64,000 nucleotides of DNA. Source: Helicobacter anseris. Lineage in GTDB: Bacteria; Campylobacterota; Campylobacteria; Campylobacterales; Helicobacteraceae. Below the pieces are notes generated by a model. It had not been told where the DNA came from. It did not search any database and was given only the letters and a program-made list of their open reading frames with translations. Positions 26,213 to 34,043 of the stretch are shown piece by piece. The stretch covers positions 28,680-92,679 of the forward strand of contig JXTW01000006.1 in assembly GCA_004368235.1 (NCBI GenBank), given 5' to 3'. The translations under genes were made by a program, and so were the position numbers. Numbering within the stretch: position 1 is the stretch's first letter; every line of letters begins with the position of its first letter.

Positions 26213-27697
26213 CTAAATAAAGTTTGGAGCGTCATTTGCAAATAGTAGTAAATCACCTTTGTAAGTAGAAGTTAGTAAAATATTCTCTAGTTGAGATTTA
26301 TTTTTAAGGATGATTTTTTGAGGACGCTTGATGTATTCAGATAGAAGCTTTGAGTTTAGCTCACCAGTAATGATGGCTAAATCAAAAGTTTCATCAATTG
26401 CTTTTGCTAATTCTATATTTGATGGGGCATCACTTTCGATGAGACCAGGAGTGATAATGACTTTTTTGCCAGTATGAAGCCCTGCGATTCGGATTGCTTC
26501 TTTCATACCAGCAAGATTGCCATTAAAACTATCATCTAGAATAATTTTACCACCTACGATAGACTTTTGTAGGCGATGAGGGATGGGCTCCATATTAGCA
26601 ACACAGTGTTGAATTTTTTCAATATTAATTCCAAGGTAAGAAGCCATAAGAATTGCTGCAGCAAGATTAGAAACATTAAAACTACCCAAGATATTAGTTT
26701 CAAAATGTACAAATTCTTTCTTGATCTCAAGGTCAAAGCTTGTTTTTTCTAGGGTAGTGTGAATGTTTTGTAAATTGCCAGGATAAAGAGTAATTTTTTC
26801 TCTAGCTATATGCGAAAAAAGATCATTATTTTGATGGATAATACTACCTTGGTGAATAAGAGCTTTTTGCAAGCGTTTGCTTTGAAGCAACTCAAATTTA
26901 GTTTTAACAATATTATCGAGGGTTTTGAAATATTCTATGTGCTGTGATCCTATCTCCCCTATGATGATATATTGTGGATCGAGCAAATTAGCTATTTGTT
27001 TGATATCACCTTTTTGTCTTGCGCCTGCTTCTGTAATATAAATTTGAGTTTGTAGATCTAGATTTTGGTTAATATCACCTACAATACCCTTGATAGTATT
27101 GACACTTCTTGGTGTAGCATAAACATTAAATTGTGAACGCAAGATTTGATAAAGAAAATTTTTTATACTAGTTTTGCCAAAACTACCAGTAATAGAGATA
27201 ATTTTTAGATTTTTTGATGAACGTATTTTTGATTTAGCCAAGGCTAGATATTGAGAAAATAGTAATTTTTCATAAAATGCGCTAAGAATAAAAGATAGAG
27301 CAATGGGTATTAAAAAGCTTAATGGGATGAGGTGTATTAGAGAAAATAGTATTTGGTGAAGCGAGAGTAAAAAGAGCAGAATAATAAAAAAACTTATAAC
27401 ACGACGAGTAAAAACAAGACGTTTGTCTAAATGCAAATGCCATAGCAATAAAAATGGGATATAGCAACCAAAACATAATATACCAAAGATATAAAACCCA
27501 ATTTGAGAATAGCCACTTGCAGAGATGATAAATAATAAGAGAGGTAAAAAGAAATAATAAAAATGCCAACTTAATTTATGATGCTTTGTAAATACTCTGT
27601 AAAAACTATAGTTATACCATTGAAGATTGGTTATTAAATAGAGGCTCAAGCTTAAGCTAAAACCCCAGCAAACTATAGAATTTATAATTAAATTCAT
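26213..27697 (-). CDS. murF: UDP-MurNAc-tripeptide D-alanyl-D-alanine ligase with an N-terminal membrane domain
   Basis: MurF joins D-Ala-D-Ala to the peptidoglycan precursor. The 494-residue protein has the ATP loop ITGSFGKTS at 169-177, ITEAGARQKGDI, the LGSFNVSNLAAAI segment and ILDDSFNGNLAGMKEAI. The first 155 residues are not the usual substrate-binding domain but four or five hydrophobic helices, which would tether the enzyme to the membrane. H. pylori HP0740, as I recall, has similar architecture. Ddl, which makes its substrate, is three genes upstream in the same run. A SD sequence for murF overlaps the acylphosphatase stop. Confidence 0.9.
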   Translation of the reverse strand: MNLIINSIVCWGFSLSLSLYLITNLQWYNYSFYRVFTKHHKLSWHFYYFFLPLLLFIISASGYSQIGFYIFGILCFGCYIPFLLLWHLHLDKRLVFTRRVISFFIILLFLLSLHQILFSLIHLIPLSFLIPIALSFILSAFYEKLLFSQYLALAKSKIRSSKNLKIISITGSFGKTSIKNFLYQILRSQFNVYATPRSVNTIKGIVGDINQNLDLQTQIYITEAGARQKGDIKQIANLLDPQYIIIGEIGSQHIEYFKTLDNIVKTKFELLQSKRLQKALIHQGSIIHQNNDLFSHIAREKITLYPGNLQNIHTTLEKTSFDLEIKKEFVHFETNILGSFNVSNLAAAILMASYLGINIEKIQHCVANMEPIPHRLQKSIVGGKIILDDSFNGNLAGMKEAIRIAGLHTGKKVIITPGLIESDAPSNIELAKAIDETFDLAIITGELNSKLLSEYIKRPQKIILKNKSQLENILLTSTYKGDLLLFANDAPNFI

Positions 27698-27698
27698 A

Positions 27699-27974
27699 TC
27701 AATCCTTTAAAATACAAAAATTATTAAAATTTATTAGATCGTGATTTTGAAATTTTACCTCATATACCTTGGCGCGTTCTGGACCAATTTTTAATAATGA
27801 GATAAAAGCTTTTAAAATCTCAAGTTCAGCAGTGGCATAAATTTCTACTTCTAGTGTAGCTAGATTTTTAACACTTCCTGTAATGCCAAGTTCATTTGCT
27901 TTGGCTAAAGCAAATTTTCTATATCCTACTCCTTGCACGATACCACTCACAATAATATGAAAGGTTTGTTTCAT
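27699..27974 (-). CDS. acyP: Acylphosphatase
   Basis: A 91-residue enzyme hydrolysing acyl phosphates such as carbamoyl or 1,3-bisphosphoglycerate. The phosphate loop GIVQGVGYRKF (about 11-21, with catalytic Arg) and GSVKNL (catalytic Asn) are present. The start overlaps the preceding hydrolase by four bases (ATGA), and the stop lies one base before murF, so it is embedded in the wall-precursor operon. Confidence 0.93.
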   Translation of the reverse strand: MKQTFHIIVSGIVQGVGYRKFALAKANELGITGSVKNLATLEVEIYATAELEILKAFISLLKIGPERAKVYEVKFQNHDLINFNNFCILKD

Positions 27975-28684
27975 ACTAAAACTCCTTGATTATAGAGTGA
28001 TTGAATTTCTCTCCCTTGAGTCAAAAAAAAGAAGTGATCCCCTTCTAGCGCATAGAATCGACTATTTTCTATAAGTTTTGAAATTTTTTTACCAGATTGA
28101 ATATTTGTAGCCTTATCATCTATTCCCCAAAAAATACTTGCCTTATTTTTAAAGTTTTTAAAAATTGGGCTAAAATCTTCATTGACTACATTTTTGAAAG
28201 TCTGATACATACCGCTGTTTAGTTGATCAGCATCTTTGCTTCTTAAAATAGATGTTTTAATTCTTAGTATTTTGAAAAGTTTGGCACATAAGATTTTTGC
28301 TCGCACCTTTAGAGGTTTTTTTTCTAAGATTCCAGCCGAGCTTAGTAGGATAATTTCATAATCTAGAAGTGCGGCAACCTTCCCACCAAAACTATGCCCT
28401 AAAATAACATCAGCCTTAAAGTTAATAGCTTCAAGAAAGATTTTAACAATATTGGCATAATCTTTTGTAAAAAGTGCAATCTCATTAGGACTCTTACCAA
28501 AGCCTGGCAAGTCAATATAGCAATGATTAAAATCAGTAAAATAGTCTTTAAAAGCTTGAAGCATTAAAGCTTTATTGCTACCCCATCCATGCAAAAAGAT
28601 CATATTTTTTTGAACATTATTTTGAATTATTTCATAGCTTATGATAAAGCTATGATTTTGATAAGTGATAGTTTTGCTTGCCAT
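27971..28684 (-). CDS. Alpha/beta hydrolase
   Basis: A 237-residue hydrolase fold protein. It has an oxyanion-type FLHGWGS, the nucleophile elbow GHSFGG (Ser near residue 97), a late aspartate (WGIDDKATN) and a C-terminal histidine (EGDHFFFL), so the triad looks complete. The substrate is unknown. The ATG shares one base with the ddl stop (TAATG), showing tight coupling; the H. pylori homologue HP0739 also lies between ddl and murF. Confidence 0.9.
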   Translation of the reverse strand: MASKTITYQNHSFIISYEIIQNNVQKNMIFLHGWGSNKALMLQAFKDYFTDFNHCYIDLPGFGKSPNEIALFTKDYANIVKIFLEAINFKADVILGHSFGGKVAALLDYEIILLSSAGILEKKPLKVRAKILCAKLFKILRIKTSILRSKDADQLNSGMYQTFKNVVNEDFSPIFKNFKNKASIFWGIDDKATNIQSGKKISKLIENSRFYALEGDHFFFLTQGREIQSLYNQGVLV

Positions 28685-29715
28685 TATTTTGCTTTTTTAA
28701 TTTTGTTGATATAAGTGTAGTCAATATATATTTTTCGCTTTTTTGGCAAAGAATTAGCAAGTAAATTTAAGCATTTGTAAAAATCTTGAAATAAATAGTG
28801 GGCTAAAGAACCTGGAATTGGATTTATTTCATTGAGATAGACTTTGTCTTGATGAATAAAAAAGTCACACCTAATTAGTGCGCCTTCAAAGGTACCCTCA
28901 TAGATTTTTTTGAAATAATCTTGCATTGTTGTTTTAAGATCCTCTGCTAGATTAGCTTCGACTGCTTTGCTATCACGTGAGAAATCCAAATATTTCTTAT
29001 CAAAATCTAGTATTTCTGTTTTTTGAGGTTCTTCAATAGTAGAAAAATAGTATTCCCCATTAGCCTTAAAGCCAGCAAGGTTGTATTCTTTAATTCCTGA
29101 TATGAAAGGTTCTGCTAATACGCAATCATCGTACTCAAAAGCACAATCAAGACCATAATTTAAATCTTTTTGATCTTTGATAATATTAATGCCAATACTG
29201 CTACCAAGGCGAGCTGGTTTAAGGATAAGTGGCAGAGGTAGTGATGGCTTTTTATTTGGAGTGATTACTTCATAATCTAATATGGCTATATCACGTTCTT
29301 TACACAAGGCTTTTGTATAGGCTTTATTAAAACTAAGAATACAGGCTTCCATTCTAGGTCCTATAAAAGGGATATGATAAAAGTCAAGCATGGCAGCTAG
29401 ACTCCCATCTTCGCCATCTGCTCCATGAATGAGGTTGATTATACATTCTGGAGTGATTGAGGTTTTAAAGATACCAGTAGTTTGAAAACCATTTTGGCAT
29501 AAATGAAGTTGCTTGCATTTTTCATAGCCTTTTTGAGCAAAAAAATCTGCTTTCATTAACTCATGTGGTATGAGGTAAAAGCGATGAGAGGAATCTAAAA
29601 AGATAAAGTGTCTGATATTTTCTTTTAAGATATTTTTAATCGTGATGGCGCTAATAATGCTGATTTCATGTTCAAAGCTTATACCACCAAAAAGTAGGCT
29701 AAAAGTAGACTTCAT
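28684..29715 (-). CDS. ddl: D-alanine--D-alanine ligase
   Basis: A 343-residue ATP-grasp enzyme that makes D-Ala-D-Ala for MurF. Visible are FGGISFEHEISIISA at the N-terminus, LIHGADGEDGSLAA, LPLILKPARLGSSIGI (ATP site), VLAEPFISGIKEYN and YLNEINPIPGS (metal and substrate site). This matches Ddl of Helicobacter (HP0738). It starts the ddl-hydrolase-acylphosphatase-murF group. Confidence 0.96.
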   Translation of the reverse strand: MKSTFSLLFGGISFEHEISIISAITIKNILKENIRHFIFLDSSHRFYLIPHELMKADFFAQKGYEKCKQLHLCQNGFQTTGIFKTSITPECIINLIHGADGEDGSLAAMLDFYHIPFIGPRMEACILSFNKAYTKALCKERDIAILDYEVITPNKKPSLPLPLILKPARLGSSIGINIIKDQKDLNYGLDCAFEYDDCVLAEPFISGIKEYNLAGFKANGEYYFSTIEEPQKTEILDFDKKYLDFSRDSKAVEANLAEDLKTTMQDYFKKIYEGTFEGALIRCDFFIHQDKVYLNEINPIPGSLAHYLFQDFYKCLNLLANSLPKKRKIYIDYTYINKIKKAK

Positions 29716-29775
29716 AGATTCTCCTTAATAGAGTCAAGTTTAGCTGCTATTATCTCAAAAAAATATCAAAAAAGT

Positions 29776-30681
29776 CTATATGTCTTTATTGATATATTTA
29801 TAGATACTTTCTATTATGAAGGGAGAAATTTTTAAATCTAGCTCAAGTATACTTAGCGGTAAATCAGAATCTTCTAGTTTCACAGCATCTTTTTGAGTGA
29901 CAAGTAGGGATGTAGCTTCTTTTTCTTTTAATATTTTTTTAAGCTTCTGTATATTGAAATCACTATGATCGGGTAGATAGATTTTATCTATTACATTTGG
30001 TAAAAAGGAATCTAGTCTTGAAGGATTGGCAATGGCTGTAAGTAATATCATTCTTTGTGTTTCATTTTTTAATTTAACATGGCGTTGGTAATCTTTCCCT
30101 TCCTCAATAAGTAAATCAGCTTGTGCATATAGGCTTGGACTTTCACGATAGATTCCACTAGGTATGCAGAATCTAAAGTAGGGCTCAAGTTTTGGTTTTA
30201 ATAAAATATTTAGTTTTTTAAAGTTGAATCTAAAACCATCATCTAAAAATATACATAAAGCACCCATTTCTTTGGCTTTTTTTATAGCCTTAATCCTATT
30301 TTTACAGGCTATGACACTGGCATTTTTAAGGCTTTTGGCTATTAGATAGGCTTCATCTCCTGCTTCTTTGGGTGAAACTAGAATCTTCCCCCATTGACTT
30401 ACAATCACAAGCCCCCTGCTTTTGCGTTTATAGCCACGTGTTATGATGGCTACTTTTTGGTAATCTTTAGCAGTTGCGATAATAAAGGGAGTTTTGCCAC
30501 TACCACCAGCAATAAGATTCCCTACACTTATAATAGGAATATCAAAGTCTTTAAAGCTACTAAGCTTGCGTCTTAGAATTGATAGAATGAAATATAATAA
30601 ACTCAGAGGAATTAATAAGATAGCTAAAAATTTTTGCAAAAAGTTTGGTTTATAGAAATAAGAGTCAACAAAACGCATCAT
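29776..30681 (-). CDS. lpxK: Tetraacyldisaccharide 4-prime-kinase
   Basis: A 301-residue inner-membrane kinase that phosphorylates the lipid A disaccharide at the 4-prime position. A hydrophobic N-terminal helix (about 14-37) precedes the Walker A-like GNLIAGGSGKTPF, and ITRGYKRKSRG, GDEAYLIAKSL and FLDDGFRF follow. It is 11 bases downstream of nadE, the HP0329-HP0328 order of H. pylori. Confidence 0.95.
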   Translation of the reverse strand: MMRFVDSYFYKPNFLQKFLAILLIPLSLLYFILSILRRKLSSFKDFDIPIISVGNLIAGGSGKTPFIIATAKDYQKVAIITRGYKRKSRGLVIVSQWGKILVSPKEAGDEAYLIAKSLKNASVIACKNRIKAIKKAKEMGALCIFLDDGFRFNFKKLNILLKPKLEPYFRFCIPSGIYRESPSLYAQADLLIEEGKDYQRHVKLKNETQRMILLTAIANPSRLDSFLPNVIDKIYLPDHSDFNIQKLKKILKEKEATSLLVTQKDAVKLEDSDLPLSILELDLKISPFIIESIYKYINKDI

Positions 30682-30692
30682 TTTCCTTATAG

Positions 30693-31484
30693 CTAAGATT
30701 TGAGAGAGAAAAATTCTGGCATTTTCCTCTTGAAGGCGTTATTTTTTATTCTTTTGAGTATTGATTTTACCATTATAGGATCAAAGCCTTCTTTTTCAAG
30801 TAGATAAGCTGATTTTTTTTCTAGTGTTTCGTATTTTATTAGGAGAGAATCAATTTGCTCATAATTATAGCCTAGATCAGCTTCATCACTTTGTCCGGGG
30901 TATAAGTCAGCACTCGGGGTTTTGATTATTATATTTTGGGGTATCTCTAAAAGCTTGGCTAGTCTATAGATTTCAGTCTTATAAAAAGGTGCGATGGGGT
31001 TGATAGCACAGGCTAAATCACCAAATAGTGTGCCATATCCTAACATAAGTTCAGATTTATTGCTAGTACCAATAACAAGGCTAGAATATTTCTGACTTTG
31101 ATCATATAATAGATTCATACGCATTCTTGCACAAAAGTTTCCATAAGCTAAAGTATTTGTTTGTTCTTGCAAATTTTTTATATAGGCTAGCTCAAAATCT
31201 TCTAGTTTAATAAGTTTATACGAAAGAGAAAAATGTTTGCAAAAAGCTAGAGCATCTTCCAGATTTTTAGGATTAGAATATCCAGAGGGCAAGAGCAGAG
31301 CCAGGCAGTTTTCTGTATTTAGTGCGAGCATACAAAGTCTTGCTACTACAGCAGAATCAATGCCTCCAGATAATCCAAAAATAGCACGTTTGAAACCACG
31401 TTTTGTTACTGCTTGATATAAGAAAGTAGTGATTTGTTCTATAGTAGAATGCGTGATTTTAGGTCTTATAGTTTTTGTCTTCAT
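30693..31484 (-). CDS. nadE: NH3-dependent NAD+ synthetase
   Basis: A 263-residue enzyme that amidates nicotinic acid adenine dinucleotide to NAD. The PP-loop FGLSGGIDSAVVARL (about 38-52) and GTSNKSELMLGYGTLFGD are typical. There is no glutaminase domain, so ammonia is the likely nitrogen donor. It is the first gene of the long minus-strand run and lies divergent from flaA across about 210 bases. Confidence 0.96.
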   Translation of the reverse strand: MKTKTIRPKITHSTIEQITTFLYQAVTKRGFKRAIFGLSGGIDSAVVARLCMLALNTENCLALLLPSGYSNPKNLEDALAFCKHFSLSYKLIKLEDFELAYIKNLQEQTNTLAYGNFCARMRMNLLYDQSQKYSSLVIGTSNKSELMLGYGTLFGDLACAINPIAPFYKTEIYRLAKLLEIPQNIIIKTPSADLYPGQSDEADLGYNYEQIDSLLIKYETLEKKSAYLLEKEGFDPIMVKSILKRIKNNAFKRKMPEFFSLKS

Positions 31485-31616
31485 AAATTTAAATAGCCTA
31501 ATTTTGGTTTAAAGCATTATAAGCTATTAAGCTTAATTATTTTGCAAGTACCATCAATAATAAGATTAATGTGCAGTAAGAAATTAAAAAATATTCAAAT
31601 AAAATTGAGAAAAAAT

Positions 31617-31644
31617 TAAAAAAAATTAAAAAGCGGCGATTATA
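31617..31644 (+). promoter_or_regulatory. Sigma-28 promoter of flaA
   Basis: TAAA (31617-31620), 15 bases, GCGATTAT (31636-31643) fits the flagellar sigma-28 consensus; it lies about 55 bases before the flaA start. The flaA promoter of H. pylori is the classical sigma-28 target. The rest of the 31485-31697 gap is AT-rich and shows nothing else I can name. Confidence 0.85.
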
Positions 31645-31697
31645 GTCTTAACCAAAATGCAAGGATGCTTTTGGATTATTTTTTAAAGGAGTAACAC

Positions 31698-33260
31698 ATG
31701 GCTTTTCAGGTCAATACAAACATTAATGCGATGAATGCGCACGTACAGTCAGCTTTGACTCAGTCAAAACTAAAAGGATCTCTTGAGAAATTAAGCTCAG
31801 GTTTGAGAATCAACAAGGCAGCAGATGATGCTTCTGGTATGACAATTGCCGATACTTTGCGTTCTCAAGCAAACGCTCTTGGTCAAGCAATCCAAAATAC
31901 TAATGAGGGTATGGGTATTATCCAAATTGCTGATAAGGCTATGGATGAGCAACTTAAGATTCTAGATACTATTAAAGTGAAAGCTACACAAGCTGCACAA
32001 GATGGTCAATCTACAGAATCAAGAAAGGCTATTCAGTCTGATATTATTAGATTGATCCAAGGTCTTGATAATATTGGTAATACTACATCTTATAATGGTC
32101 AGGCTTTGCTTTCTGGTCAATGGACAAACAAAGAGTTCCAAGTAGGTGCTTATTCAAATCAAAGCATTAAGGTATCTGTGGGTGCAACCACATCTGATAA
32201 AATTGGTCAGGTTAATATCAATACTGGTAAGATGATCACTGCATCTGGTGAAGTTTCTTTAACATTTAAACAAATTGATGGCAATAGAGATGTAAAGCTT
32301 GAGAGTATTAAAATCTCTACATCTGCGGGTACTGGTATTGGAGCTTTGGCTGAAATTATCAATAAAAATAGCAACAAAACTGGTGTTAGAGCCCAAGCAA
32401 ATGTAATTACAACTTCTGATGCAGAGATTGTTTCTGGTGTATTGAATAATGTAACTATTAATGGTATGCAAATTGGTAATATTGCTGGTATCAAAAAAGG
32501 CGACTCTGATGGTCGTTTAGTTCAAGCCATTAATTCTGTAACTTCTGATACAGGTGTTGAAGCTTATACTGATAGCAATGGTCGCTTGAATCTTCGTTCT
32601 GTAGATGGACGCGGTATTATATTTAAAGCTGAAGCCCCTCAAGATAATAATCAACAAGGAGGAGCTAAAGTAGTGGCTGCTATTACTACTGTTAATGGTG
32701 GTCAGAATATTACTGGGGATCAAGGATCTGTAAACTTTGGTCGTTTATCTTTAACTCGTCTTGATTCTAGAGATATTGTAGTAGCTTCTGCTTCTGATTC
32801 TCAAAATCAGGGTTACTCTGCTATTGGTTTTGGCGCTGGTGATGTTGCTGCTACAACTGTAAACCTTCGTGATGTTATGGGTGGATTTAACGCTTCTGTA
32901 AAATCTGCTGCTGGTGCTAATTATAATGCAGTTATCGCTTCTGGTAACACAGGTATGGGTGCTGGTGTAACAACACTTAGAGGTGCTATGGTTGTTATGG
33001 ATATAGCTGAATCAGCTCAAAAAATGTTAGATAAAATTCGTGCAGATCTTGGTTCTGTTCAGGGTCAAATGGTAAGCACAGTAAATAACATTAGCGTTAC
33101 TCAAGTTAATGTCAAGGCTGCAGAAAGCGGTATCCGTGATGTGGATTTTGCTGCTGAATCTGCTGAATTCAATAAGTATAGTATTCTTGCTCAATCTGGA
33201 AGCTATGCTATGAGTCAAGCAAATGCAGTTCAGCAAAACATTCTTCGACTTTTAAGCTAA
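31698..33260 (+). CDS. flaA: Major flagellin FlaA
   Basis: A 520-residue filament protein. Conserved D0/D1 ends ([20 protein letters not shown] at the start; [21 protein letters not shown] at the end) flank a variable centre. The sequence agrees with H. pylori FlaA, which starts identically, rather than with FlaB, and the sigma-28 promoter supports that choice. It lacks the TLR5-activating pattern in so far as the D1 region resembles H. pylori (LQRADDAS-type replaced by INKAADDAS); that immunological point is inference. Monocistronic, with a big terminator behind it. Confidence 0.95.
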   Translation: MAFQVNTNINAMNAHVQSALTQSKLKGSLEKLSSGLRINKAADDASGMTIADTLRSQANALGQAIQNTNEGMGIIQIADKAMDEQLKILDTIKVKATQAAQDGQSTESRKAIQSDIIRLIQGLDNIGNTTSYNGQALLSGQWTNKEFQVGAYSNQSIKVSVGATTSDKIGQVNINTGKMITASGEVSLTFKQIDGNRDVKLESIKISTSAGTGIGALAEIINKNSNKTGVRAQANVITTSDAEIVSGVLNNVTINGMQIGNIAGIKKGDSDGRLVQAINSVTSDTGVEAYTDSNGRLNLRSVDGRGIIFKAEAPQDNNQQGGAKVVAAITTVNGGQNITGDQGSVNFGRLSLTRLDSRDIVVASASDSQNQGYSAIGFGAGDVAATTVNLRDVMGGFNASVKSAAGANYNAVIASGNTGMGAGVTTLRGAMVVMDIAESAQKMLDKIRADLGSVQGQMVSTVNNISVTQVNVKAAESGIRDVDFAAESAEFNKYSILAQSGSYAMSQANAVQQNILRLLS

Positions 33261-33336
33261 AAGCCATCATCCTTGTAACTCTTTACTACCTCCTTTATTT
33301 GGAGGTAGTTAGAGCGATGGCTTCTCTTTTTTATCT
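33261..33336 (+). terminator. Large nested terminator after flaA
   Basis: Three collinear stems: 33261-33268 with 33316-33323, 33279-33282 with 33311-33314, and 33285-33293 with 33301-33309. A T-rich run (CTTCTCTTTTTT) follows. It begins at the base after the flaA stop codon. The length suits a very abundant message and may also protect its 3-prime end. Confidence 0.85.
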
Positions 33337-33359
33337 TTTTTAAATCCTAAGACTAAATG

Positions 33360-33368
33360 TGGTAGAAT
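33360..33368 (+). promoter_or_regulatory. Extended -10 promoter for the SMR pair
   Basis: TGGTAGAAT, an extended -10 element 26 bases before the first SMR start and after the flaA terminator. Confidence 0.5.
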
Positions 33369-33393
33369 TCACCTCTTTATTAAGCGGAGAATA

Positions 33394-33726
33394 ATGATGT
33401 GGTGGATTCTAATTGGTGGAATTGCTGAAGTTTTTTGGGTGATTGGACTTAAATATTATTGTGATAGCTTATGGGGGATTATAGCTACTGTTTTTGCTTT
33501 ATTTATTTCATTTAATTCTTTAATTTTAGGTTGCAAAAAAATACCTACAAGCATTGCTTATACATTGTTTGTAGGAATTGGTAGTGTACTTGTGATAGGT
33601 AGTGAGATGATATTATTTAAGACTAATGTCTCATATGCAAAATTAAGCTTAATCATACTTTTAGTGTTTGGAGTAATGGGACTTAAACTTTCATCAAATG
33701 ACAAAATAAAAGCAGAAAAAAGATGA
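33394..33726 (+). CDS. Small multidrug resistance (SMR) family exporter, subunit 1
   Basis: A 110-residue inner-membrane protein with four hydrophobic helices. The first helix has the essential membrane glutamate (GGIAEVFWVIGLKYY), and later IAYTLFVGIGSVLVI matches the SMR core. It overlaps the next SMR gene by four bases. Paired SMR proteins work as heterodimers for cations such as quaternary ammonium or guanidinium; the substrate here is unknown. Either of two adjacent ATGs (33394 or 33397) could be the start. Confidence 0.9.
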   Translation: MMWWILIGGIAEVFWVIGLKYYCDSLWGIIATVFALFISFNSLILGCKKIPTSIAYTLFVGIGSVLVIGSEMILFKTNVSYAKLSLIILLVFGVMGLKLSSNDKIKAEKR

Positions 33727-34043
33727 GTTGGTTATATTTGATTATTGCAGGCGGATTTGAGATACTTGGAGTATGGATTTTAAAAAAGCTGTCAAATAGC
33801 AGAGGTATGTATTTTATTGTTTGGTATTTTTTTCTTTGGATGGGATTTAGTTTATCACTATTTTTTTTATATTTAAGCATGAATGAAATAGGAATGAGCA
33901 TAGCTTATGCAGTATGGACTGGAATAGGAACAGCAGGTGGTGCATTACTAGGCATTTTTGCCTTTAATGAAGGATCAAGTCCCAAAAAAATATTTTTCAT
34001 CGTTTTAATTATAGCTTGTGTTATAGGATTAAAACTGGTTTAA
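33723..34043 (+). CDS. Small multidrug resistance (SMR) family exporter, subunit 2
   Basis: A 106-residue four-helix membrane protein with the conserved glutamate in helix 1 (GGFEILGVWILKKL) and IAYAVWTGIGTAGGALLGI, the typical SMR helix 3. The ATGA overlap with the first subunit suggests a paired heterodimer with opposite membrane topology; I did not count charges. Its last 15 bases overlap the convergent ligA. Confidence 0.91.
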   Translation: MSWLYLIIAGGFEILGVWILKKLSNSRGMYFIVWYFFLWMGFSLSLFFLYLSMNEIGMSIAYAVWTGIGTAGGALLGIFAFNEGSSPKKIFFIVLIIACVIGLKLV

